This document shows, piece after piece, positions 1 through 5,324 of a stretch of DNA of 5,324 bases; the stretch's first letter is position 1; each line of letters opens with the position of its first letter. The translations under genes were made by a program, and so were the position numbers. Origin of the DNA: Cytophagaceae bacterium (GTDB lineage Bacteria; Bacteroidota; Bacteroidia; Cytophagales; Spirosomataceae). The notes under the pieces were generated by a model. The model made no database searches. It was not told the DNA's origin and saw only the letters and a list, made by a program, of their open reading frames with translations. The stretch is taken from positions 1 to 5,324 of the forward strand of contig CANHKE010000123.1 of assembly GCA_947461155.1 (NCBI GenBank), written 5' to 3'.

Positions 1-687
1 GAAGACCAAAATATCAATGGTATCTTTGGGGTAGCGGGTGGTAATCAATTCCGCTAAAGCCATGGCTACTTTTTTGGCTGGAGTAATGCGGTCTTCGCCA
101 TATAAAATCATCGAATGGCTGATGTCGATCATCAAAACCGTACTCATTTGAGATTTAAACTGTGTGTCTTCGACAACCAAGTCCTCCTCGGACAATTCAA
201 ATTCCCCGATGCCGTGGTTGATTTGTGCATTTTTCAAACTTTCAGTCAACGAGATTTTTTCCAAACTATCGCCAAAATGATAGGAACGAAACTCGCCTGT
301 TAACTCATCCCCTTGGCCAGAGGCCTTCGTTTTATGATTACCTGCTCCACTTTTGTTTAGATTTCCAAAAATGTTTTCTAAAGCGGTTTGTCGGATTGCT
401 CGTTCTGTTTTTGCTGTAATCCCCATGCCAGAGGTGCCATTTTCGTCGATTTCCTCGCGAATGTAACCTTTGGCTTTTAAGTCCTCGATAAAGTCTTCGA
501 TGGTATATTTCTCATCGGTCAACTCATATTCTTTGTCTAATTCGCGTAACCATTCAATCGCCTCATCAAAATCGCCGGAAGTATGCGTGATTAGTTCTTT
601 GAATATGCCAAAAAGCTTATCGAAAGGGGAGATACTTTTCTCTTCAAATTCCTTGAAATAAAATCCTTTTTTGCTTGCTTCGCTCAT
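1..687 (-). CDS. VWA (von Willebrand factor A) domain protein, N-terminal part, cut by the window edge
   Basis: The frame is open for 229 codons from ATG at 687 down to base 1, and the C-terminal part lies outside the window. The protein starts MSEASKKGFYFKEFEE. Residues 20-80 are acidic and probably helical (SPFDKLFGIFKELI, then DEAIEWLRELDKEYEL). A low-complexity G/K/S/N-rich linker follows at about 108-130. The VWA fold starts near 182 (STVLMIDISHSM) and carries the metal-ion-dependent adhesion site DxSxS as D188, S190 and S192. From memory this resembles a conserved Bacteroidota family of about 370 residues, often found with a MoxR or magnesium-chelatase-I-like AAA+ ATPase; no such partner is visible here. 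VWA proteins of this kind usually bind partners through the metal site, so it may be an adaptor for an AAA+ machine (inference). There is no Shine-Dalgarno sequence. An in-frame ATG at 744 would add 19 residues but touches the metK terminator, so 687 is preferred. The domain call is secure; the cellular role is unknown. Confidence 0.85.
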   Translation of the reverse strand, partial: MSEASKKGFYFKEFEEKSISPFDKLFGIFKELITHTSGDFDEAIEWLRELDKEYELTDEKYTIEDFIEDLKAKGYIREEIDENGTSGMGITAKTERAIRQTALENIFGNLNKSGAGNHKTKASGQGDELTGEFRSYHFGDSLEKISLTESLKNAQINHGIGEFELSEEDLVVEDTQFKSQMSTVLMIDISHSMILYGEDRITPAKKVAMALAELITTRYPKDTIDILVF

Positions 688-744
688 GTCGTTTATAACC
701 CCATTTTCGGGATAATTGTTCAAGATAATGAAGATTAATAGCAT

Positions 745-775
745 AAAAAAAGGTGCCCCCACAGGAGCACCTTTC
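745..775 (-). terminator. Intrinsic terminator of metK
   Basis: Read on the minus strand, an 8-bp perfect stem (AAAGGTGC at 767-774 pairing with GCACCTTT at 749-756) is followed directly by a run of T (745-751 as A on the plus strand). After one mismatch, two further G-C pairs can form inside, leaving a four-base loop. The hairpin lies about 20 bases beyond the metK stop. The plus-strand side lacks a long T run, so it should work in one direction only, separating metK from the VWA gene. Confidence 0.9.
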
Positions 776-794
776 CACGAAGATTATCGAAGTA

Positions 795-2051
795 TTAAAT
801 TCCGAAAGCAGATTTTACCGCATCTACGTAATCTAATTTTTCCCATGTAAATAATTCTACTTCTTTGGTTACTTTTTGTCCACCTGGTCCGTTAAATGTT
901 TTAGTCACCACCTCATTCTTGCGTCCCATATGGCCGTAAGCAGCTGTTTCTGAATAGATCGGGTTACGTAATTTCAAACGCTGTTCAATGAAGTAAGGAC
1001 GCATGTCGAAGATAGCCTCGACCTTGCGTGCGATTTCACCGTCGCTCAAATTCACTTTCGCAGTTCCGTAGGTATCAATGAATAAACCACATGGTTTTGC
1101 TACCCCAATCGCATAGGAAACTTGAACCAAGACTTGGTCACATAAACCTGAGGCAACTAAGTTTTTTGCAATATGACGTGTCGCATATGCGGCAGAACGG
1201 TCTACTTTTGACGGATCTTTTCCGGAGAATGCGCCACCTCCATGGGCTCCTTTGCCACCGTAGGTATCCACAATGATTTTACGACCTGTTAAGCCTGTAT
1301 CACCGTGCGGGCCACCAATCACGAATTTACCCGTTGGGTTAATGTGATAGGTAATCGCATCATTAAACAAGGCCTGTAGCGCCGGCTTTAATTTGGCCTT
1401 CACGCGTGGGATAACGATTTCAATGATGTCTTTTTTGATTTTTGCCAACATCTCCGCTTCCGTCGCGAAGTCGTCATGTTGGGTAGAAACCACAATCGTG
1501 TCAATACGCTGAGGCGTATGATCGTCGCTATATTCAATCGTTACTTGTGATTTAGCGTCCGGACGTAAGTAGCCAATTAAGTTTGGCTCATTATTACGGA
1601 TGTAAGATAATTCTTGAAGAATTTTATGTGCCAAATCCAATGCCAATGGCATGTAATTGTCTGTTTCTTTAGTAGCAAAACCAAACATCATACCTTGGTC
1701 ACCTGCGCCTTGCTCTTCTGGATTCGCACGGTCAACGCCCTGGTTGATGTCCGCCGATTGCTCATGAATCGCGGATAAAATACCACAAGAGTTCGCCTCA
1801 AACATGTACTCAGCCTTAGTATAACCGATTTTACGGATAACCTCACGTGTGATGGCTTGCACATCTAAATAGGTAGTCGTATTTACTTCACCTGCTAAAA
1901 CCACCTGACCCGTTGTTACGAGCGTCTCGCAAGCAACTTTAGAAGTCGGGTCAAACGCCATGAAATGGTCGATTAACGCATCTGAAATTTGGTCAGCTAC
2001 TTTATCGGGATGTCCCTCGGATACTGACTCTGAAGTAAATAAATAAGCCAT
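795..2051 (-). CDS. metK: S-adenosylmethionine synthetase (methionine adenosyltransferase)
   Basis: This cytosolic enzyme makes S-adenosylmethionine from methionine and ATP, releasing phosphate and pyrophosphate, and is normally a homotetramer needing Mg2+ and K+. From the chosen start the protein has 418 residues and opens [17 protein letters not shown], with the conserved GHPDK at 13-17. The two family signatures are present: GAGDQG at 115-120 (followed by MMFGFA) and GGGAFSGKD at 271-279. The match is full length and intact. It is longer than the E. coli enzyme (384 residues), as is usual in Bacteroidota. The start is ATG at 2051. The only upstream in-frame start is a TTG at 2084, which would add 11 poorly conserved-looking residues but lies inside the predicted promoter. 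No Shine-Dalgarno sequence precedes 2051. The gene has its own promoter just after the lycopene cyclase stop and its own terminator. The deduced leader is about 24 bases, too short for a SAM riboswitch. Confidence 0.98.
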   Translation of the reverse strand: MAYLFTSESVSEGHPDKVADQISDALIDHFMAFDPTSKVACETLVTTGQVVLAGEVNTTTYLDVQAITREVIRKIGYTKAEYMFEANSCGILSAIHEQSADINQGVDRANPEEQGAGDQGMMFGFATKETDNYMPLALDLAHKILQELSYIRNNEPNLIGYLRPDAKSQVTIEYSDDHTPQRIDTIVVSTQHDDFATEAEMLAKIKKDIIEIVIPRVKAKLKPALQALFNDAITYHINPTGKFVIGGPHGDTGLTGRKIIVDTYGGKGAHGGGAFSGKDPSKVDRSAAYATRHIAKNLVASGLCDQVLVQVSYAIGVAKPCGLFIDTYGTAKVNLSDGEIARKVEAIFDMRPYFIEQRLKLRNPIYSETAAYGHMGRKNEVVTKTFNGPGGQKVTKEVELFTWEKLDYVDAVKSAFGI

Positions 2052-2081
2052 TGGGTATTGGTTGTTAGATTTAAAAACGTG

Positions 2082-2112
2082 CAAATTTAAGATTTATATT
2101 CGGCTGAGGCAA
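2082..2112 (-). promoter_or_regulatory. Bacteroidota-type promoter of metK
   Basis: On the minus strand, TAAATTTG (2089 down to 2082) matches the Bacteroidota -7 consensus TAnnTTTG at every fixed position. A TTG (2112 down to 2110) lies 20 bases upstream, where the -33 element is expected. The start of transcription would fall near 2075, about 24 bases before the metK ATG. The -33 TTG begins directly after the stop codon of the lycopene cyclase gene. By eye I found no other full match to this -7 element in an intergenic stretch of the window. Confidence 0.75.
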
Positions 2113-3309
2113 TCATTTTTTAGGAAAAGGTAATCGCTCCAAGGCAATTTTAAATGCCGCCTGCATAAATGGAATGGTCGGAACACTCGTCATTAATTTT
2201 AAGTCTTCCCAAACGGTGGTCTGCTCCTCTAAAAAACGTAAAATTAATTGGGGTTTGTTTTTTTGAAATAAGGATTCAAACACGCGGCTACCTTTTATTT
2301 TTTGGTCGACCAACACCCGAAGAAAAACGCGATCCATCCATTTTTTAAATGGTTTGGATTCATTGACCACGGATCCGAACCTGCCAGTTTGTAAATTTTC
2401 AACTAGCGCTATTAATTTTCGCTGCGTTCGTAAAAAACTATATCCTGTCGTTGCCTTCACAAATCCCCCAGATGTGCCTATGCGAATAATTTTAGCCTGT
2501 AGATTCTGTGGATCTTCTTCGGATAACGTCATCGGTATGATGCCAGCTTCTTCTTCGACAATCAAATAATCTTCCTCTCCCAAGCCATAGGCGCCTACCA
2601 AATACGACTTGATTTGCGCGATATAATGTTCTTTTTCTTTTAATTCTCCCGAAAAATAAGTGTGCTCGAACAAGGCCACACGCGTCGATGTAGGCAGCAC
2701 GTACATAAACTCACAGGCTTTAGTATGTGCTATTCGGAAGTCGAATAAATGGGCGGCATCCGGCTCGAAAATGGGGAAATTGGTTTCGATGGTTAGGCCA
2801 ACAAAATGTTGTTTTAGATGTTTTGGGTTTGCTAATTCGCAGGGATATGGACTGATGCTATCAAAGATTTTGCTGGTTGCAGTAAATTTCCCAGCATCCG
2901 TTTGAACACAGGCATAACGGCCCGCATAATTAAATCCCAACACCTTAGCTTGAAGAAATTGAACCTTTGGATTTGAACTTAATTCTTTCTGAACAAACGC
3001 ATACCAGGTGTCGCTTTGAATTTTTCGATAGCTAAATGGCGCAATCGAAAATTTGTCATTTTGGTTAGCAAAGGAATGAAACCAAAGTTGGTCCCACCGA
3101 TGTTCAACGCAAGCATCAAACGTTTCTGCTTGGTCAGACCAATAACACCAGGTTTTATCTCGGGTATTTTTTATTGTTTGATCGATGATTAACATCGACT
3201 CAAAATCGATTTTACTACTATGTAGGTAATAGGCCAAGGATAAGCCGGCCATTCCACCACCCGCGAGGATGAACGTATGGGAGGGCTTGATGATTGGCGA
3301 TTCGGGCAT
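2113..3309 (-). CDS. crtY: Lycopene beta-cyclase, CrtY/CrtL type
   Basis: This FAD-dependent enzyme of the lycopene cyclase family closes beta-ionone rings on the ends of lycopene to give beta-carotene, without net redox change. The protein has 398 residues, close to family length. An N-terminal dinucleotide-binding motif AGGGMAGLSLA lies at 16-26. DKTWCYW at 51-57 is the family's usual D-x-TW motif. VALFEHTYFS at 211-220 sits where the cyclase motif with the catalytic acid is expected (Glu196 in Pantoea CrtY), which would make E215 the candidate catalytic residue (inferred by position). GIIPM at 256-260, GTSGGFVKATTGYSF at 278-292 and FLEEQT at 359-364 are also typical. No membrane segment is obvious; the enzyme probably works at the inner membrane where lycopene dissolves. 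Its ATG follows the lipA stop with no gap, so the two are probably translated together. No phytoene synthase or desaturase gene is visible, so the rest of the carotenoid pathway must lie elsewhere. There is no Shine-Dalgarno sequence. Confidence 0.9.
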   Translation of the reverse strand: MPESPIIKPSHTFILAGGGMAGLSLAYYLHSSKIDFESMLIIDQTIKNTRDKTWCYWSDQAETFDACVEHRWDQLWFHSFANQNDKFSIAPFSYRKIQSDTWYAFVQKELSSNPKVQFLQAKVLGFNYAGRYACVQTDAGKFTATSKIFDSISPYPCELANPKHLKQHFVGLTIETNFPIFEPDAAHLFDFRIAHTKACEFMYVLPTSTRVALFEHTYFSGELKEKEHYIAQIKSYLVGAYGLGEEDYLIVEEEAGIIPMTLSEEDPQNLQAKIIRIGTSGGFVKATTGYSFLRTQRKLIALVENLQTGRFGSVVNESKPFKKWMDRVFLRVLVDQKIKGSRVFESLFQKNKPQLILRFLEEQTTVWEDLKLMTSVPTIPFMQAAFKIALERLPFPKK

Positions 3310-4179
3310 TTATATATGTTTTTCGGCGTGATAACTAGAACGCACTAGCGCCCCAGACTCCACATAGGCTAAACCACGCTTCAATCCTTCTTCCTTGTAC
3401 ATCGCAAAAGTATCTGGGTGAATCCATTCAATCACTTCATGGTGCATTTTAGTTGGCTGTAAATATTGACCCAACGTCAATACATCCAAACCATGTGCAA
3501 CCAAATCATCCATCGCTTGGAATACTTCATCTTGCGTCTCACCCAATCCAAGCATGATGCCTGATTTATTCCGCTTACCAAATTCCTTTGTCCGTTTGAT
3601 TTGCTCCAAACTCCGCTCGTATTTTGCCTGTGGGCGCACATAGCGGTACAGGCGAGCGACTGTTTCCATGTTGTGCGAAACTACTTCTTGTCCACCCTCA
3701 ATCATGCGAATTAGGGCGTCCCAATTCGCCTTAACATCAGGAATCAATGTTTCAATGGTCACAGCTGGCGTGGTTTCTTTCACCGCACGAACCGTTTGAT
3801 ACCAAATTTCAGCTCCTTTATCTTTTAATTCATCGCGGTTCACCGACGTGATAACCGCATGTTTTACTTGCATTAATTGGATCGCCTCTGCCACGCGGCG
3901 TGGTTCATCCTCGTCATATTCTTGTGGCCTTCCCGTTGCAACAGCGCAAAACGTACATGAACGCGTACACACGTTTCCCAAAATCATGAATGTGGCCGTA
4001 CCTTCACCCCAGCATTCGCCCATGTTTGGGCAATTGCCCGACTGGCAAATTGTGTGTAATTTATACTCATCGACTAATTTGCGCACTTTCGTGTATTTTT
4101 CGCCAATGGGCAATTTGACGCGCAACCAATCTGGTTTGCGATTCGATGCGGAAGGGGTAATTTGTGGTAATTCAATCAT
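3310..4179 (-). CDS. lipA: Lipoyl synthase (radical SAM)
   Basis: This enzyme inserts two sulfur atoms into protein-bound octanoyl groups, forming the lipoyl cofactor of 2-oxoacid dehydrogenases and the glycine cleavage system. The protein has 289 residues, normal for the family. The auxiliary iron-sulfur cluster motif Cx4Cx5C is complete (C45, C50, C56), as is the radical-SAM motif CxxxCxxC (C71, C75, C78, in CTRSCTFC). The C-terminal RSSYHA at 280-285 supplies the serine ligand of the auxiliary cluster. TSVNRDEL at 111-118 and VSHNMETV at 167-174 are typical internal motifs. The enzyme uses SAM, made by the downstream metK product, but the two are not clearly co-regulated. The gene starts 10 bases after the upstream stop and its TAA abuts the ATG of the lycopene cyclase. 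No Shine-Dalgarno sequence is seen. The plus-strand frame opposite its 5' half is a shadow. The identification is firm. Confidence 0.98.
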   Translation of the reverse strand: MIELPQITPSASNRKPDWLRVKLPIGEKYTKVRKLVDEYKLHTICQSGNCPNMGECWGEGTATFMILGNVCTRSCTFCAVATGRPQEYDEDEPRRVAEAIQLMQVKHAVITSVNRDELKDKGAEIWYQTVRAVKETTPAVTIETLIPDVKANWDALIRMIEGGQEVVSHNMETVARLYRYVRPQAKYERSLEQIKRTKEFGKRNKSGIMLGLGETQDEVFQAMDDLVAHGLDVLTLGQYLQPTKMHHEVIEWIHPDTFAMYKEEGLKRGLAYVESGALVRSSYHAEKHI

Positions 4180-4189
4180 GATTTAGGCA

Positions 4190-4942
4190 TTAATTCGTGT
4201 GTTTTCCCATGGAAAAACGGATGTAACCAGTCGTGTAAACTTGCCGACCAGCCGTAAGGTTTAACATTTCAATCGGTTTGGTGAAATAATCCACAATAAA
4301 GCCGATTTCAATGCCAATGTTATTTTGTTTTAAGGTTTCAATTTCCATGTTGACCGCCGTTTTTAGGTGCCAACCAGGAACAATTTGGGATTCATTCAAA
4401 CCTTTCCAAAGGCTGCTTTCTCCCATGATGATCACCTTTTTATAGCTATTATCTAATGTTTTCGCCAGTGGTACTTCCGCCGTTGATTGAATCCCATTAT
4501 CATACGATATCTCCACATAATACGGTTTTTGAACCCCAATGCTTGGTCCCGTGGATAAGAGTCCAATTAATTTTTGTCCACCCTCTGACGATTTTTGCAA
4601 CAAGGTCCATTGGCGTCCATAGGCCGGTCGGAGCACAAACAACTGATTTAATTTCCCTTCCACATGCGTCCGTCCGTTGTATGTATAGGGTGAATCAAAT
4701 TCCCTGTAATCATTCAGTCGAGCAGCCTCTAATTCCATAAAATTTTTGGTTTCTTGGTTGCCCCAAGGCTTTCGAAATTGAACTCCTCCCAATATGCCCG
4801 AGTTGGTTGATGTAGACACACCCAAGGACCATTGATTTGTATTTGGGGAGCTTGAGGCTTTTTGAACGACGGCATTCTTTCGCTGACCCATCGCGACCAT
4901 CGAACAGTATAAAACCAACAAGATTGCCCAGATTTGACGCAT
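4190..4942 (-). CDS. Unrecognised exported protein, probably an outer-membrane beta-barrel
   Basis: I do not recognise a named family. The 250-residue protein begins with a short signal peptide (MRQIWAILLVLYCSMVAMGQ, cleavage probably just before Q20). C13 lacks a proper lipobox, so a lipoprotein is unlikely. The mature part is rich in glycine and aromatic residues and shows stretches of alternating hydrophobic and polar residues that could be beta-strands: about 37-57, 98-116, 124-146, 190-218 and the C-terminal 236-246 (YTTGYIRFSMG). This pattern, with a strand-like segment near the C-terminus, suggests a small outer-membrane barrel, but a periplasmic beta-rich protein is possible. LNDYREFDSPYTYNG at 76-90 and GKLNQLFVLRPAYGRQ at 96-111 look like possible conserved blocks. 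It lies between ytxJ (3-base gap) and lipA (10-base gap), so it is very likely co-transcribed with them. A weak AGG lies seven bases before the ATG. Confidence 0.85.
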   Translation of the reverse strand: MRQIWAILLVLYCSMVAMGQRKNAVVQKASSSPNTNQWSLGVSTSTNSGILGGVQFRKPWGNQETKNFMELEAARLNDYREFDSPYTYNGRTHVEGKLNQLFVLRPAYGRQWTLLQKSSEGGQKLIGLLSTGPSIGVQKPYYVEISYDNGIQSTAEVPLAKTLDNSYKKVIIMGESSLWKGLNESQIVPGWHLKTAVNMEIETLKQNNIGIEIGFIVDYFTKPIEMLNLTAGRQVYTTGYIRFSMGKHTN

Positions 4943-4945
4943 AGC

Positions 4946-5275
4946 TTAACCTAAATGAGGCTTTAATTCATCCATCGCAATGTCCCAGTGCGTAGCTGAA
5001 TAGGTGCAATTTCCTTTATCAATTACCAAAACTTGGGGTGATTGATGTTCCACATCAAATTTCTCCGCGATTAAGCCTGAAATAGGGCGGTAAGCGATTA
5101 AATCTAAATAAAATGCTGGTGTTTGATCTGCATCCCAGGCGCGCTCAAGTCGGCTTAATGCCGTCGATGAAATCGAACAACGCGTACTGTGCTTAAAAAT
5201 GACCACGGCTTTTTCGTGGGAGGATTGGATGAGTTCATCCAATTGTTGCTCAGTCGTTAGTTGATTCCAGTTCAT
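4946..5275 (-). CDS. ytxJ: Bacillithiol-system redox protein YtxJ (monothiol bacilliredoxin BrxC-like)
   Basis: The protein has 109 residues and a thioredoxin-like layout: an N-terminal helix (EQQLDELI, 9-16), strand AVVIFKHS (23-30), the active-site stretch TRCSIS (31-36) with the single catalytic cysteine C33, strand PAFYLDLI (53-60), and the cis-proline loop SPQVLVI (79-85, P80). In Firmicutes, YtxJ/BrxC acts as a monothiol bacilliredoxin that removes bacillithiol from oxidised proteins. Bacillithiol is also made by many Bacteroidota, so the same role is inferred here. A second cysteine, C90, lies in NCTYSATHWDI and could act as a resolving or regulatory thiol, which is untested. No signal peptide is present, so it should be cytosolic. 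The frame upstream of the ATG closes within 50 bases, supporting this start. There is no Shine-Dalgarno sequence. It is the first complete gene of the likely four-gene operon. Confidence 0.9.
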   Translation of the reverse strand: MNWNQLTTEQQLDELIQSSHEKAVVIFKHSTRCSISSTALSRLERAWDADQTPAFYLDLIAYRPISGLIAEKFDVEHQSPQVLVIDKGNCTYSATHWDIAMDELKPHLG

Positions 5276-5324
5276 GGGATTGTGGCAAGTGGCGCTTATT
5301 TTGTAATTTTATCAATTCAACATC
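5250..5324 (-). CDS. Possible 3' end of an upstream gene (low confidence)
   Basis: One minus-strand frame entering from the right edge stays open for 24 codons and ends in TGA at 5250-5252. It reads DVELIKLQNKRHLPQSHELE and then STND, a plausible charged C-terminal tail. The other two frames hit stops close to the edge. If real, the gene overlaps the start of ytxJ by 26 bases, which would extend the operon upstream. An open frame this short often arises by chance, and the AT-rich stretch at 5294-5320 could instead be a promoter region, although I find no good TAnnTTTG match in it. Confidence 0.25.
   Translation of the reverse strand, partial: DVELIKLQNKRHLPQSHELESTND

Noticed and set aside
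115..661. Three short plus-strand open frames in the first 700 bases
   Set aside because: The minus strand carries a continuous VWA-protein frame through this whole stretch with a recognisable DxSxS motif, so these frames are shadows.
697..712. Small inverted repeat (CCCC, ATTTT, CGGG) just upstream of the VWA gene
   Set aside because: The stem is only three or four pairs with no T run, so it is not distinguishable from chance.
1091..1276. Plus-strand open frame opposite the GGGAFSGKD region of metK
   Set aside because: It lies antisense to a conserved catalytic segment and has no family resemblance or start signals.
2052..2112. SAM riboswitch upstream of metK
   Set aside because: The gap is only 61 bases and the deduced leader about 24 bases, too short for a known SAM aptamer.
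3848..4186. 112-codon open frame on the plus strand opposite lipA
   Set aside because: It lies antisense to the strongly conserved cysteine-motif region of lipA, resembles no family I know, and is explained by the codon bias of the real gene.
4456..4740. 94-codon plus-strand open frame opposite the exported protein gene
   Set aside because: The minus-strand frame has a signal peptide and tight operon spacing, while the plus-strand product has no coherent features.

Overview
The window suggests a member of the Bacteroidota, most likely a pigmented, freshwater-type Cytophagales; that last step is inference from general protein resemblance. The evidence is a MetK longer than the enterobacterial form, a YtxJ/BrxC-like bacillithiol-system protein, a lycopene cyclase of the kind seen in pigmented Bacteroidota, a VWA protein resembling a widespread Bacteroidota family, start codons almost without Shine-Dalgarno sequences, and a promoter matching the Bacteroidota consensus (TTG, 20 bases, TAnnTTTG). 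All genes lie on the minus strand, so transcription runs from the right end of the window to the left, and coding density is very high.

In order of transcription: (1) the right edge (5250-5324) may hold the last codons of an unidentified upstream gene. (2) Four tightly packed genes look like one operon: ytxJ (monothiol bacilliredoxin-like protein, 4946-5275), an unrecognised exported protein with beta-barrel-like character (4190-4942), lipA (lipoyl synthase, 3310-4179) and a crtY/crtL-type lycopene beta-cyclase (2113-3309). The gaps are 3, 10 and 0 bases, and the lipA stop runs directly into the cyclase start (TAAATG). (3) metK (S-adenosylmethionine synthetase, 795-2051) follows with its own Bacteroidota-type promoter starting right after the cyclase stop, and ends in a clear intrinsic terminator (745-775). 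(4) Past the terminator, the first 229 residues of a VWA-domain protein with a complete visible DxSxS motif run off the left edge (1-687).

How the genes work together: metK makes SAM, which the radical-SAM enzyme LipA consumes when it inserts sulfur into octanoyl groups. YtxJ belongs to the bacillithiol thiol-redox system. The lycopene cyclase belongs to carotenoid synthesis. The oxidative-stress or membrane theme linking them is suggestive only, because the genes serve different pathways. No RNA genes, mobile elements, CRISPR arrays or notable repeats were found, and the longest stretch without a gene is 107 bases (688-794). I see no convincing novel system here. The points most worth checking are the unrecognised exported protein, the zero-spacing lipA-cyclase junction and the metK start site.
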